Shown here one piece after another: positions 45,974 to 57,338 of a stretch of 64,000 nucleotides of DNA. Within the stretch, counting starts at the first letter, position 1; every line of letters starts with the position of its first letter. The stretch lies in NCBI GenBank assembly GCA_001632435.1, contig KV423918.1, positions 343,417 through 407,416 on the forward strand, given 5' to 3'. This stretch comes from Calocera cornea HHB12733 (taxonomy: Eukaryota > Basidiomycota > Dacrymycetes > Dacrymycetales > Dacrymycetaceae). A program made the position numbers and the translations under genes. The notes under the pieces were generated by a model. It saw nothing but the letters and a program-made list of their open reading frames with translations, was not told where the DNA came from and did no database searches.

Positions 45974-48112
45974 GACTGGCACTCACTGGCACTGACCAGT
46001 CTGCCTTCTCAGCAGCACAGAAGCATGCGCCGACGCTGAGGTTGGGGCCGCGGCAGCGAACGGTCTGCTTTCGATAGCAGGCGATGTGGGAGAACCCGGG
46101 CCGGCCGAGGGGGCGGCTGGGAAGCGTGCTCGGGAGGGGATTGCCACGTTTGTGCTGCGAGATAACTGAAGGGGCGAGTGTGATTCTGCGCGGGTGAACG
46201 GTTTGCGGGCCTGCTGGCCCGTTGTGAGATTGATGGCGCTCGATGGAACGGGATGGTGACGTGGGTGAACTATTCTTGACCACTGTGCTGTGCTGTGCTG
46301 TATTGTGATAGAGTTGAGGTAAGCAGAGGCGGTCTCGGGTGCCGAGCAGGGTTGTGTCGGATGGCGAACCAAGTGCTGGGAGAGAGAGTGGGGATGCAGA
46401 TAACGAGCACTACTTGCGAGGCAACGCAGGGCGTGAGTCGAGTCGTGCGTGGGCAGAGCAACCACCGCCGGTGGCCCAAGCCAACGCAGCAGGCACGCGC
46501 GCGAGTGGCTCCCTTCCCTTCTCGTTCCCTTCCCCTTTCGTCTTCTCCCTCCTTCCAGCCCTGGCCAAGCCCCGGCGCTTCTTCTTCGCACGCGCACGCT
46601 ATGCTAGCGCTTGCTTCCCCGGGGCTGCCGGGCGAGAACGCGCAAAAACGCGGCCACGATTGATCCCGTAACAACACGCGTTGGTCACGTTCCTTTGGGG
46701 AGGGGAGGGGAGCCTGCATCAGGGCTCGGGAGCCGAGCGCGTCATGCCGAGTAGGATTATATTATTGTCTGGCATACGTTACGTCGTGACAAAGGACATT
46801 GTCATATTCCTATGATAAGGCCTGGGATGCTGACGCTGCTGAATACGAACAGCTGCAGGAGAACACGCCGGCCCACCGGCCCTCCCGACCGCCGGGTTTC
46901 CTCTCCTGCTGGAATGTGGAATGCCCTTATCGCCATCTGCCTGCCATCGCCATCGCCATCGCCATCGCCAACGCGCCCAGCCAGCGAGCGACACATTCCT
47001 CGCATTCCATCGCGTCACGTAACCTCCCAGCGACCAGGCTCCGTATCTCGCTCGCTCGCTCACTCCTATTCCATATCCGTATCTCTGCCACCCAGCGCTC
47101 GCCTCGTCCTTCTCTATTGTTTCGTTTCGAAACTACACGTTCTTGAAAGGTTCTAGATATCGCGCATCAGACCAACAACAGGGGTACCCGTCGCACGTTC
47201 CATCCTCGCATTGCAGAACATTCCAATCTTCCGAATTTCCCAGCTTCGCAGCGTCTTCTGACGATCCGACGCGCCCGACATACGTGTCTTTACATTACTG
47301 TACGTGGCTGCTGGAACGTAAGGACCGCGTACTGTAGATGCTGCGCTTGGGAGAACCTTGATAACCTCGCTACACGTCCTTCATCACTCTCGCAAGCTCC
47401 GCACGGAACTCGGGTACAAGAGAAGCGAAGCAGACCCGCGTATGGTCCCATCCAAAATCAGAGGTCGCCGCTTCCCAGCTGGATCCTGATCCTGCTCTAC
47501 ATGGCGGCGCCAGCGTGCCCAGTGCGTTCCGGAGTCTTCCCGCCTACCCTGCACTACCCCAGCCGTTGGGCCGCCGCACGCTCTCGCAGTCCTGCGGCAC
47601 GAGCGAAGCCAGTTGGAGAAGGCGGCGAAGCAGAGTCGCAGAGCCCTGAGCCCCGCTAGGCCCAGGCGGGAAGGTGCGTGCTTGCTGTTGCATGTACTTC
47701 AGGCTTGCATTGCTGGATGGGCAGGTCGGTGGGTACCCTTACGGTACAGATTGGGCTGAAGGGACAGCGAACAGGCGCGTTAGGTGGATGGTGGACGATG
47801 TCGATGTCGCCATCCCCGCCAGAAGGCTCGGGGTTTGTGGCCGACCGATTGCAGGCGCACAGAGCACAACTGCAACAATTGCGGAAACGGCAATGATGTA
47901 GATAAGATTGCAGATTGGACGGATTTACATGACATGCGTGCATCGGCGGCGGCGGCCTACTAGTTATAGTCATACGCGAGCGATAGAAGGGCAGGGCCGT
48001 ATATGGCCAGGCCGGTGGAGGAGCGGGAGCAGGAGCAGGAACATGCATATATGCGTGCGGTATGCGATAGCTGGGGATATGGGATAGATACTGCAAACCG
48101 GGGCGGAGGGGA
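45974..48112. other. Intergenic with short simple repeats
   Basis: 2.1 kb upstream of the giant-protein gene and downstream of the PA28 gene. A GCCATC hexanucleotide run lies at about 46945-46972 and a CTCG run near 47050. No supported gene. Confidence 0.45.
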
Positions 48113-49291
48113 TCAGTACAGCGCCTCGCGGTTGTTGCCCTTCGGTGCGCGGATCTGCAGTAGGTCAGCTTGCAGGGCATGAGATGGCAGGGTTAGGGAG
48201 GACGCGCCTTCGTTATGTTCTTGTGCAGAATGTCCATCAGCACGCAGTATATGCTCCGCAGGTCGACCAGGTTCTGCCGGATCGCAAAGAACGCCTTCTC
48301 GTCGTGCCTCCTCAGCGCCTCCTGCATCGGCGTCGGTCAGTCGTCTCGATGACGCGCGAAGGAACAAGCCTACGGCATAGTCAGGCAGATTGGGGTACTT
48401 GATCAGCTTGCTGCAGATCTTGGCGCGGTTCAGGTGGTACGTCTTGAGTCCGTCGAGCAGGTTCAGGCCGGAGTCTTGTGCGCGATGCAGCTCAGCGAGC
48501 ACCTCTACAATGCACATTAGCGCCTATACGCAAGGATCCACAAGGAAGTGACGTACGCTCTTGTACCTCCACGCCAAAGTTGTCGCCATCTTCCACTCTG
48601 CGTGTATGCGTCAGCTCCCGTTCCGGCCGACAATGGGCGCCGCGTACTTTGGCATCTTCAAGTTCACCCACAGCTTGACCTTGTCCTACGCGCGCCGTCA
48701 GCACACCTCCCGCATATATGCACATAGCAATACGCACCACGAGCGACACCAGCTGCTCAAACTCGGTCCTGAGCGCCTCCATCTCCCCCGTGACCTGCTT
48801 GTTCTCTGGCACGCTCTCAAGGTACTTGACCTTCCCCTCGTGGGCCTCGCCGTTCGCCTCGGCGCCATTTTCGAGCTTGCGCTTCTTGCTGGATCCGGCG
48901 GCAGGCGCGTGGGTCGAGCTGGACGGGATCGAAGGGGTCGTGACTACGGCCGCGCGAGAGAACTGGGAGGCGTGCAACGGGTGCGTCGGCGTCGTGGCGA
49001 TGGTGGTTACCAGCGCTTGGAGGTCCCTACAAAGAGGGCTGAGCTGGTGCGCATAGACAACTATTGTCACACTTACAAGACCTGAAGACTGTTAGAGATA
49101 ATATCATGCGAGACAACAACTATGCGCGTACCTTCTGAGGAAACAGCTCCCACACGATCCTCTCCGCCTCGTCCGCGACGCCGTCCTGGAACGCCTGCTC
49201 CCTCCCAGTCAGCATCCAAACCGATCCGATCCGCAATAACACGCACGTTCAGCTTCTCGGCGAGCTCGGCAGACAACTCTCTCTTGACCAT
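48113..49291 (-). CDS. PSME3: PA28 (REG) proteasome activator
   Basis: PA28-gamma forms a heptameric ring that opens the 20S proteasome, usually in the nucleus. Nine exons: 49247-49291, 49132-49194, 49077-49081, 48738-49026, 48648-48685, 48557-48597, 48374-48504, 48208-48321 and 48113-48154; total 768 nt, 255 residues, matching the usual 254. The N-terminal PA28-alpha part reads AFQDGVADEAERIVWELFPQ. A Lys-rich loop SSKKRKLENG follows, then the PA28-beta part DKVKLWVNLKMPKVEDGDNF, ELHRAQDSGLNLLDGLKTYH, KLIKYPNLPDYA, LRSIYCVLMDILHKNITK and the terminal REALY. Keeping the frame requires a 5-nt microexon at 49077-49081 and a GC donor at 48207. Assignment as the gamma type follows from length and the single gene. 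Confidence 0.9.
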
Positions 49292-50942
49292 GTTGATAGC
49301 GATGCAGTATAGGTATGTGGACGGGAAGTGGATGATCGCCCAAAGTGCACAGCAGAAATATGGTTTGTCAGGGACGTACGCGTGAGTGCGTGACGCGTCA
49401 TGATACTGTAGCTCTGTTCGTCTTGCCTCTTCCGGCGTCTTCTCCGATTGGAATCCGCCGTTTCTTACGCAATTCCTTTCGAGATGAAGTTCCGCACAGA
49501 TGTTGTACACCGCAGTACCGGCGTCCATTTGGTGTACAGGATATATATCCATTCAGTATTGGAGGCGTTAACGGTTACTGCGTCGTGTATCCTTGTTCGT
49601 CACCATTACTTAACTATTTCTCGTATTGGTTATGTTTCGACAAGTCGATCATCAGCGGCTGGAATGCACTGCATCAGTAATGGAATGTCAGCGGCACACC
49701 ATCTGTGGCAAGTCACCAAATCACAACCGGCCAGCGCCAACTGTACCTGCAAACGGGGCAATGTACTGTGACCCTTGGGCAGTATGCAACCTGAGAAATG
49801 TGGCAAGAAATTAACACCGCCGCTGAGGCGTACCATCGTTAGCCACCCCCAATCCGTTGGTGTCACCGACACATATCACAATCCATGCATTAAGCTGGCC
49901 GGTGGCAGCCAGTTGGGCAGAGAAGAGCTCAATGGCGCTGATGAAACAACCATGTGATGTTGATCCAGCACTACCACCTGGTTCAAGGCATTCTATATGG
50001 GGCCAGGGTCCCTTCTGTTTCATATTGGCAAAGACCTCAGCTGTTGGTGAAGTTGAGCAGAATTGCAGTTATGAGTGAGGGGGGCGAGACAGGGACGGTG
50101 GAGCCAGCCACTTTGTCATTGCTTCGAGAAGAGTGTTTAAGCGCTGTCAATCTGCTTTCTGGTCCTACCTTCGGCGGGAGTTCGGCCAGGCGAGGCACAG
50201 AGGGTGGTCCGAAAGCAGGAGCGGTCGCGTGAGAGCATGACGGCATGGAAGGGTCCGTGCCCCTGATTGACCAATCTCCATTCAGTAAATAGAGTTCCGG
50301 CACAGCCACCGAATGTGGGGTTGTTGACGGCGGTTCTGCGGAGGTACACCTCCACGATCCCATCACTGTGGCAGCAACTCTGTGTCTCCCAACTTGTTCC
50401 ACCCCGCAATTCGCGAGCAGTGGCGGTAGCTCGGCTGCATTCCTTCTTTATAGGCTGCACGTGGTGGGGCCTGTCCATCCGTCTGTGGGTCCCTTACCGT
50501 TGGGACATTCAGCTAGCGCTTGGTGACATCATTCTTGTCCAGTAAGTCCAGTTCGTTGTCGATGCTGAAAGGGGACCGCAGCCAACGTGTCCTCCCAGAC
50601 CGACCATAGCCTTCCCAAAAACGCGGTTCCGTCCAGTTATTCTACGTCAGCGGCGTGTCTCTCTGTCAGTGGCGCACTCCCCAGCTCCATCGGTCCCCAC
50701 CATCTGCCCAACCTCGACCAGGGAAGGCAGCATCGTTCCTGCTTCACCGAATTTAATATGCCATGAATTCATTCAAATAGATGGCTCCGTGCGGAGCCCC
50801 GCATTTTCCCCAGGTCGTGCACTGCTTCCTACCCCCGGCGAACAATTGTCTTAAGGCATCGCACTTTTGCCTGAATCCTGGCCTCGACCACCTACCATCA
50901 CTATCTTACTCAATAACAACTAAGTCAACAACAATCATCGAC
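49292..50942. other. Intergenic between PA28 and the MFS transporter
   Basis: 1.65 kb. Short open frames only. By position it holds the promoters of both divergently transcribed genes. No repeat or RNA recognised. Confidence 0.5.
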
Positions 50943-52725
50943 ATGGCGAACATCAACGAAAAACCCCATGTCCAGTACAACGAGGACGCAGACATGAACC
51001 GGGTGATGACCGGCGATTCTGAGACATTCCCACGCCATGACACCCTGGGCCGCACTCGCACCCAAACTGCCGGCGACGAATCCGAACAGTATGTGACCCG
51101 CATCACAACCAACTACGGTGGTCTCGTCAACGATGCCGCGGCGGCGACAAGTGCGGAACATAGAATGAGCATTGGGGATGCCCTTAGGCTTTACCCCAAG
51201 GCCGTGGGTTGGTCCATCCTCCTCTCCACCGCCGTCGTCATGGAAGGCTACGACACCAACCTGCTCGGGTCCTTCTACGGCTACCCCCAATTCCAAATGA
51301 AGTACGGGCAGCCAGTCGGCGACGGGACCTATCAGGTGACTGCACCCTGGCAGTCCGGCCTCTCCAACGGTGCTCAGGTCGGCGAAATTCTTGGCCTCTT
51401 CATCAATGGCATCGTTTCTGAACGCTATGGCTACCGAAAAGTCATGATGGTTTCGTTAATTGCTGTGATTGGCTTCATTTTCATCAACTTCTTTGCACCC
51501 AGCGTCGAGGTCCGTCCGTTTAACATCGATTATCAATATGAAGCTGATTGTGTCCTCTAAGGTCCTTCTGGTTGGAGAGATTCTTTGCGGCATCCCTTGG
51601 GGCGTCTTCCAGACCCTTACGACCGCCTACGCCGCCGAAGTGTGCCCCGTCGCTCTCCGCGCCTATCTCACGACCTACGTCAACCTCTGCTGGGTGATCG
51701 GCCAAATCATATCGTCCGGAATCCTCCGTGGCCTCCTCGGCCGCACTGACGAATGGGCCTACCGCATCCCCTTCGCCATCCAGTGGGTGTGGCCCGTCTT
51801 CATCTGCACCGGTGTCTTCTTCGCCCCCGAGTCTCCGTGGTGGCTCGTTCGCCATGGTCGCGTCGCTGATGCCGAGACCGCCCTCCGTCGCTTGACACGC
51901 ACCGGCACCGGGGTGGCCTTCGATGCCTCAGCCACCGTGGCCATGATGATCCACACCAACGAACTCGAAAAGTCGATCGTCGCCGGCACCTCTTACATCG
52001 ACTGTTTCAGGGGCTACGACCTCCGCCGGACCGAGATCGGCGCCGTCGTTTGGGCCATCCAAAACCTGTGCGGCAACGTCTTCATGGGCTATTCCACCTA
52101 CTTCTTCGAGCAAGCTGGCCTTTCGACCTCCTTCTCCTACGACTTCTCCATCATCATGTACGCAGTTGGCATGATCGGGACCATTTCCTCATGGTTCATG
52201 ATGGGCTGGTTCGGACGCCGCACGCTCTACCTCGCGGGTCTCGGAGCGATGTGCATTCTCATGTTCATCGTCGGCTTCCTTGCGCTCTCCGATTCCAACG
52301 GAGCCAAATGGGCGCTCGCCTCCATGGTCATCGTCTACACGTTCCTCTACGACTCCACCGTCGGCCCTGTCTGCTACTCCTTGGTCGCTGAAATACCCTC
52401 CACCCGTCTCCGCGCCAAGTCCATCGTCATCTCCCGCAACGTCTACAACATCGTCGGAATCGTCGTCTCCATCCTGGCCCCATATATGTTCAACCCAACC
52501 GCCTGGAACTGGCGCGGAAAGGCCGGCTTCTTCTGGGGTGGCTCATGCCTCGTATGCTTCATTTACTGCTTCTTCCGCCTTCCAGAGCCCAAGGGCAGGA
52601 CCTACGGTGAACTCGACATCCTCTTCGAGAGGAAGATCCCCGCTCGCAAGTTCAAGTCCACCGTTGTAGACCAGTTCCACGGCGATGCCAAGAGTGCTGG
52701 CTTCGAGCCGCCCATGCACGTGTAG
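50943..52725 (+). CDS. MFS sugar transporter, alpha-glucoside type
   Basis: Two exons: 50943-51509 and 51562-52725, encoding 576 residues. After a hydrophilic N-terminus of about 85 residues come 12 predicted membrane helices. Sugar-porter signatures are present: GYDTNLLGSFYGYPQF in helix 1, SERYGYRK in loop 2-3, PESPWWLVRHGR after helix 6, GWFGRRTLY in loop 8-9, and YSLVAEIPSTRLRAKS, resembling the PAE...LR.K motif. Sequence character (GDGTYQVTAPWQSGLSNGAQ) fits maltose/alpha-glucoside permeases such as yeast MAL11-type proteins. It sits in the plasma membrane and would import disaccharide with protons. The exact sugar is inference. The intron donor is GTCCGT, weaker than usual. Confidence 0.88.
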
Positions 52726-52920
52726 GCCCATCCCCCAACCAATCGTCCTCTAGAGGAAGAAAAGCCAATCGTTTTGTTATGGTATCTGAATCCGTTTGAA
52801 CTTCCAAGTGTCCAATAGCCTACTGTATCGATAGTAGTTTGCATATGCCATCACGTCCCTTCGCAATGAGATCATGATGTCCACATTAGCCCGTACCGAA
52901 CCCAACTAAACAATGAAGTA

Positions 52921-55231
52921 TCACCGAGCAGACAGCGGAGTATCCTGCGCTGTCTGAGCTTGTGGAGCACCTTCAACCCGTGACTGCATGACGAGACTGC
53001 TGGCCAGAACATTCAGCTTCCGCACCATCTCGCCTGCAGCTCCCGCTTCCTCGCAGCTACTCTCTCTAACTTGCTCCATCCATTCGACAGCTTCCCGCAG
53101 ACCTTCTGGTGAGTTTGAGTCAAGGATCGTTTGCGCCAGAGCGACAAGCGATTTTGCATAGTCTCCAATCGGCCGGTTGGATGTGGTGCAAGCGGTGACA
53201 ATTTTGCGATGGTAAGTTGCCGCGAGGTTACGATCGCCGTTCGAGTCGAGCAGGCTGGCAATGCGGGTGTACAGCTGTATCTGGTCGGCGTCATCCCCCA
53301 GCAATGCGCGCTTGAGACATTGTAAAGCATCAACAGGTCTGCTTATAGGTTAGCACTATCCAGGAGCAGGTCAGAGGTACGTGCCTCTTCAATGCGGTAT
53401 AGCAGGTCGCGAGGGCTTGCCACATGCGCGAGTCGTAAGGTCTACCACGGATCAGCTTGCATTCTCAAGATGAACGGTGTCGACCAACCTGAGTGCTGCT
53501 GCTCTCTGATAATAATGGAGAGAATACGAATACATGTCCAAGAGCTCGTATGTTTGGCCGAGGCCATACCAAGCTCTGTAGTCCTTCCTGTTGACATCTG
53601 TAACAACCCATCAGTAACCTACTTCCGATGACTTTTGTGATCACTCACCGACTGCCCTCCGGTATGCTTCGATAGCTGCCTGTGGATTCTTCATCTCTAC
53701 GTATTCATGCCCAACCAGCGTCCACGCCGCAATGTACGACTTGTCCAAGGTGAGAGCCCTTCGGAAGTACAAAACGGCTTTCTCGTGGTCGCCCCTCATG
53801 GAATGATAGTTGCCTGGATCGCAATCAGAATGTGAAAGCATACTGCACAGAAGACATACCGATGAGGCAACATACTTCAGGCCGATCTTTGTTGATCTTG
53901 ATCATCCGTCTGGCGACATCGCCAAGCTTGGTCGGCTTTTCAAGCACGTAAAGGACGTTCGAGTACACATCCATGTCGTCCACGCGGTTGGGATCGGCAG
54001 CCTGGATTTCATCGAATATCCTCTCTGCCTCCTCGCATTCTATAGTCAAGTATCAACGAGGTTATCCGTTGATCCTGAAAATGGCTTACCTCGAATGTTG
54101 AAGAACACCAAAGCCTTCTGCGCCTTCAGGAACGACGATAATGGGAAGCTCTCCAACAAAGTATCGACCGCCTCCACCGTATTTTCTAGAGTCGCGGTGA
54201 ACAGATCGACAGACATCTTGATCGTGAATATCCGCGTCATGAAGTGAGACGGCAGTAGTGCTTGCAGGCGGGTGAACTGTCATATTGTCAATGGCGCGGA
54301 GTCTAGCAAGGCGCTCGTGCGCACCTCTTCCGCACTATCAATGCACAGACCCAGCTGTAACCAGCATGACCAATTACACGGGTACGCTCGAATCGACAAG
54401 ATGAGCGCTTCGAGAGCTTCCGCTCGCTTCTTCGCCCGAAACAGCAGGATCCCTTTTCTTTGAGCCCATCATCAGCTCGGATCCCGGTCAAGTAGGTTTC
54501 ACTCACAGAAAGAGGAGGAATGGCTCGGATGGGGAACCTATGTCATTGATAAGATCGCTTAGTGCATCATTGACCGGAGCCGGGGTCCATTTTGATTTGC
54601 TGTCTGTACACCCGTCAGCACCGTGATCACGAGACAGTCTAGATAGACTCACATTGATCAGCATTCCATCGGTCGTCCGCATATTTATCGCTCATCTACT
54701 ATGATCAGACAAGCATTGATGTGCACGATCTGATCCTGCTCACGAGATATCTCGCGTATAGGCGCAAAAATCGCCCCAGGTTGCTCTTACAGCCCCTTAG
54801 CACATCGGCCGCCCTCAAGATCTCTCGTCTCGCCAGCAGCCCCTGTGCTCTCCGTATTACGTCGGGATCATCCTCATCCTCCCCGAGGTTGATAGGCGCA
54901 GCATCGTCCTCCGTAAGCTCCATCGCCGAGTCGGCGCTCAGGTTGGGATTGGATCCTGACGGTCGGATTGGTGTCGATGTTGATGCCAGGTGGAGAGGGA
55001 AGGAAGATCTGGCATTGTCTCGAGAAGCGTTTCGTACAGGGACAGTACGTCGAAATGAACAGGGGATCGCATTGAGTAATTCGGATGCCCTGTACACTGA
55101 TCAGCCCAGACTCGATGGAGTTGTCGGCGTCGGACGCACCAGTCAGCGGCCGTGGTCAGCCCGCGATCTGAGCAGTCATCTATCGATTTCCGTAGCTCAA
55201 CCACAGCATTGTATTGATCCACGGAGGCCAT
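52921..55231 (-). CDS. CDC23: Anaphase-promoting complex subunit 8 (CDC23)
   Basis: CDC23/APC8 is a TPR scaffold of the APC/C ubiquitin ligase. Eleven exons are proposed with introns 55090-55139, 54697-54743, 54604-54652, 54458-54506, 54277-54324, 54040-54089, 53814-53859, 53598-53648, 53442-53488 and 53339-53384. The start [20 protein letters not shown] is followed by ASELLNAIP and [10 protein letters not shown], then [20 protein letters not shown]. The TPR core has [60 protein letters not shown] and [15 protein letters not shown]. Intron 53339-53384 needs a GC donor. Exon 54653-54696 hits an in-frame TGA two codons before its donor, and total exon length is one base over a multiple of three, so the frame is broken there or the splice differs. 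About 608 residues if intact. Confidence 0.88.
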
Positions 55232-56074
55232 GGCACCCGTTTGTTGACAGGAAGTGCTTGTTGAGGGGGATATTTGTCGCCTGATGAACCCGTTGGGCTC
55301 GCAGCGACGTCGCGCCCATGCCAACCATGTTCACGCGACTTTCATATAACACTGCCACTAAAGTCCGATCGGGGTAAGATTTGAGCGCACGAGAGGAGGT
55401 TGTCTCTACACCGTGTTACGACCACTGTGATATCAAGGTATCTGTGCTAGTCGCCCTGTAGTTCCTGGTACATGTGTACCACTGTCGGTATACTACGCAA
55501 TACGAGAAGGGACCGTCCGTGGTCGCTCTTACACTCGCTGTTCCGTTTGCCGATCAAATGGGCCGGGCGCTAAGGACCTAAGCCTGTGGCAATATAACGG
55601 GCGTCGTTCGGTGGTTACGACTGATCCTGGCGGTGATGCCTTGAGTGGGGCGTATGTTCCTTGTTCTCATCTGTCCGGCGACATTATCTGGGGTCGGGTT
55701 GATCATTGATGGTTGGAACTGTACCGATCCGCCGCTCTGTAACCACCGGAGTGTTTTTCGATATCGGGTGCGCGTTCTGTAAGTGTATTTCCGCACAATC
55801 CGCCGCTACGAACCGTTGTTGCTGATTCTGAAGTCTGGGACGACCGTCGAGGGTGGCCAGATAGAAGACTTGAGAACAAAAGAAGCACCCACGCGACTTT
55901 CATTGGAGTCAAACACCGCCACGAGCAAAACGCGTGCAGGTCGCGTTGATAAGGCGCGGACGCGTTACTGCCGCGAAGCTGCCACCGGCCTTGCTGCTGC
56001 TGCATCCCTCAAGATCGCTGGAGAGCGTGTCGTCGATACCCAGAACGAAATCCCGATACCCTCCTATACCCGTC
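55232..56074. other. Intergenic, divergent promoters
   Basis: 0.84 kb between the starts of CDC23 (minus) and the small membrane protein (plus). No other feature recognised. Confidence 0.5.
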
Positions 56075-56698
56075 ATGGCACTCACGACCAGCAGCGAGCT
56101 TACCAAGCTCAATGATACCCTCGTCGCGGTGTCTTTCAGCTGCTTCGTACTGGCCGCGCTCGTGTCACTGTTGCAGCTGATCATCCAACATCTGTCAGAA
56201 ACAAGCAAAGAAGCTGCTTCTGCGCCGGCCGTCGAGTCATTCATTCTCAACAATGGTTCTGATAAAGCTGCTGTGGTCGACAACATGAAGGCAATCCCGG
56301 CCGACATCTCGAACGGCACGAATGGGGACAGCACGCTCGAGAGTATCCCCGAGCAGAGCTTCCCGAGCTTTGTCGACCTGAGTATGAGCTCGACCAGCTT
56401 CGCCAACTCTACCTTATCATCTGCCGACGAGCTGCTCCTTCGCCCAACGCAACCTGCCGGCAGCCTCAGCTCCTACCGAGAGCTGCAGAGGCGCAAGTCC
56501 TGGCTCGAGCTGCGCAAGTCTGTGCTGTTGAAGCAGGCGTCGAAGTTGGAGACGGAGGTGGAGGAGATTGGAGAGCAGGTGAGGGAGCTGAGGCTGGAGA
56601 GGGAGCGGATGAAGAAGGCGTTGAAGGCTAGTAGGAAGGAGTTGAAGGAGTTGAGGGACAGCTGGGATGAGATGCCGAAGAACGGTGCCAGGCGCTGA
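56075..56698 (+). CDS. Small membrane-anchored coiled-coil protein
   Basis: Single exon, 207 residues from ATG 56075. The frame is open upstream, but MALTTSSELTKLNDTLVAVS is the first reasonable start. A single hydrophobic helix (VSFSCFVLAALVSLLQLIIQ) lies at about residues 19-38. A Ser/Asn-rich middle and a long charged helix with ELRKSVLLKQASKLETEVEE and ELRLERERMKKALKASRKEL follow, predicted as a coiled coil over about residues 140-200. I do not recognise a family. Topology suggests a tail of cytosolic coiled coil on an organelle membrane. Confidence 0.6.
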   Translation: MALTTSSELTKLNDTLVAVSFSCFVLAALVSLLQLIIQHLSETSKEAASAPAVESFILNNGSDKAAVVDNMKAIPADISNGTNGDSTLESIPEQSFPSFVDLSMSSTSFANSTLSSADELLLRPTQPAGSLSSYRELQRRKSWLELRKSVLLKQASKLETEVEEIGEQVRELRLERERMKKALKASRKELKELRDSWDEMPKNGARR

Positions 56699-57338
56699 GA
56701 GGGCGCTGTATTGCATCATCCGCCGACAATCGCTTCATCGGTCATTTAATTCGGAAGCAGCCACTTTCATATGACTGGAGCCACCACTGGTACGAATTAG
56801 CGTTGTACTTTCTCTCAGATTGCATGTATTTCGCCACGACTGTTTCGGTACTTTATGATTTCTGTGTAGCTTGTACACCGGATTTGACGAACGAATTTAC
56901 ACCTTTTCTGACGTTCCATGCCTGCCGACGCACCGAAGCCGTTCACCCTGGCAAAAGTATAGAATAGTCTGCGCATTGAACCAACATTGGAGGTACAGCT
57001 GACAAGGGCAGCAACCATGAACATCAAGAACGTGAAGAGAGGATTGTGAACGAAACTGCGAAAATGTGTGCTCTATGGAGTACGCGTACTGTACATTCTG
57101 GTTCCACCGAGCCGCATGGGGGCGAATAGACAAGGGATTATATACCAACAAATTAGAGAGGTGCCGAAGGTATGTTGAAAGTACTGCTACTGAGGTAGGG
57201 TTGGGGTAAGCGCGTGCTGAGCGAATAGAGAGCGTGATGTACAACGGTGCGCGCTGGCGCGAGGGTAAACAACCGGCCTCAGTGGGAGGCGGGAATACAT
57301 GTGGAGGGGTATATGTACGTGGGACCGGGGCTGCCGCC
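56699..57338. other. Intergenic, convergent 3' ends
   Basis: 640 nt between the ends of the small membrane protein (plus) and the hydrolase gene (minus). Lower GC, no coding signal; probably both 3' UTRs. Confidence 0.5.
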
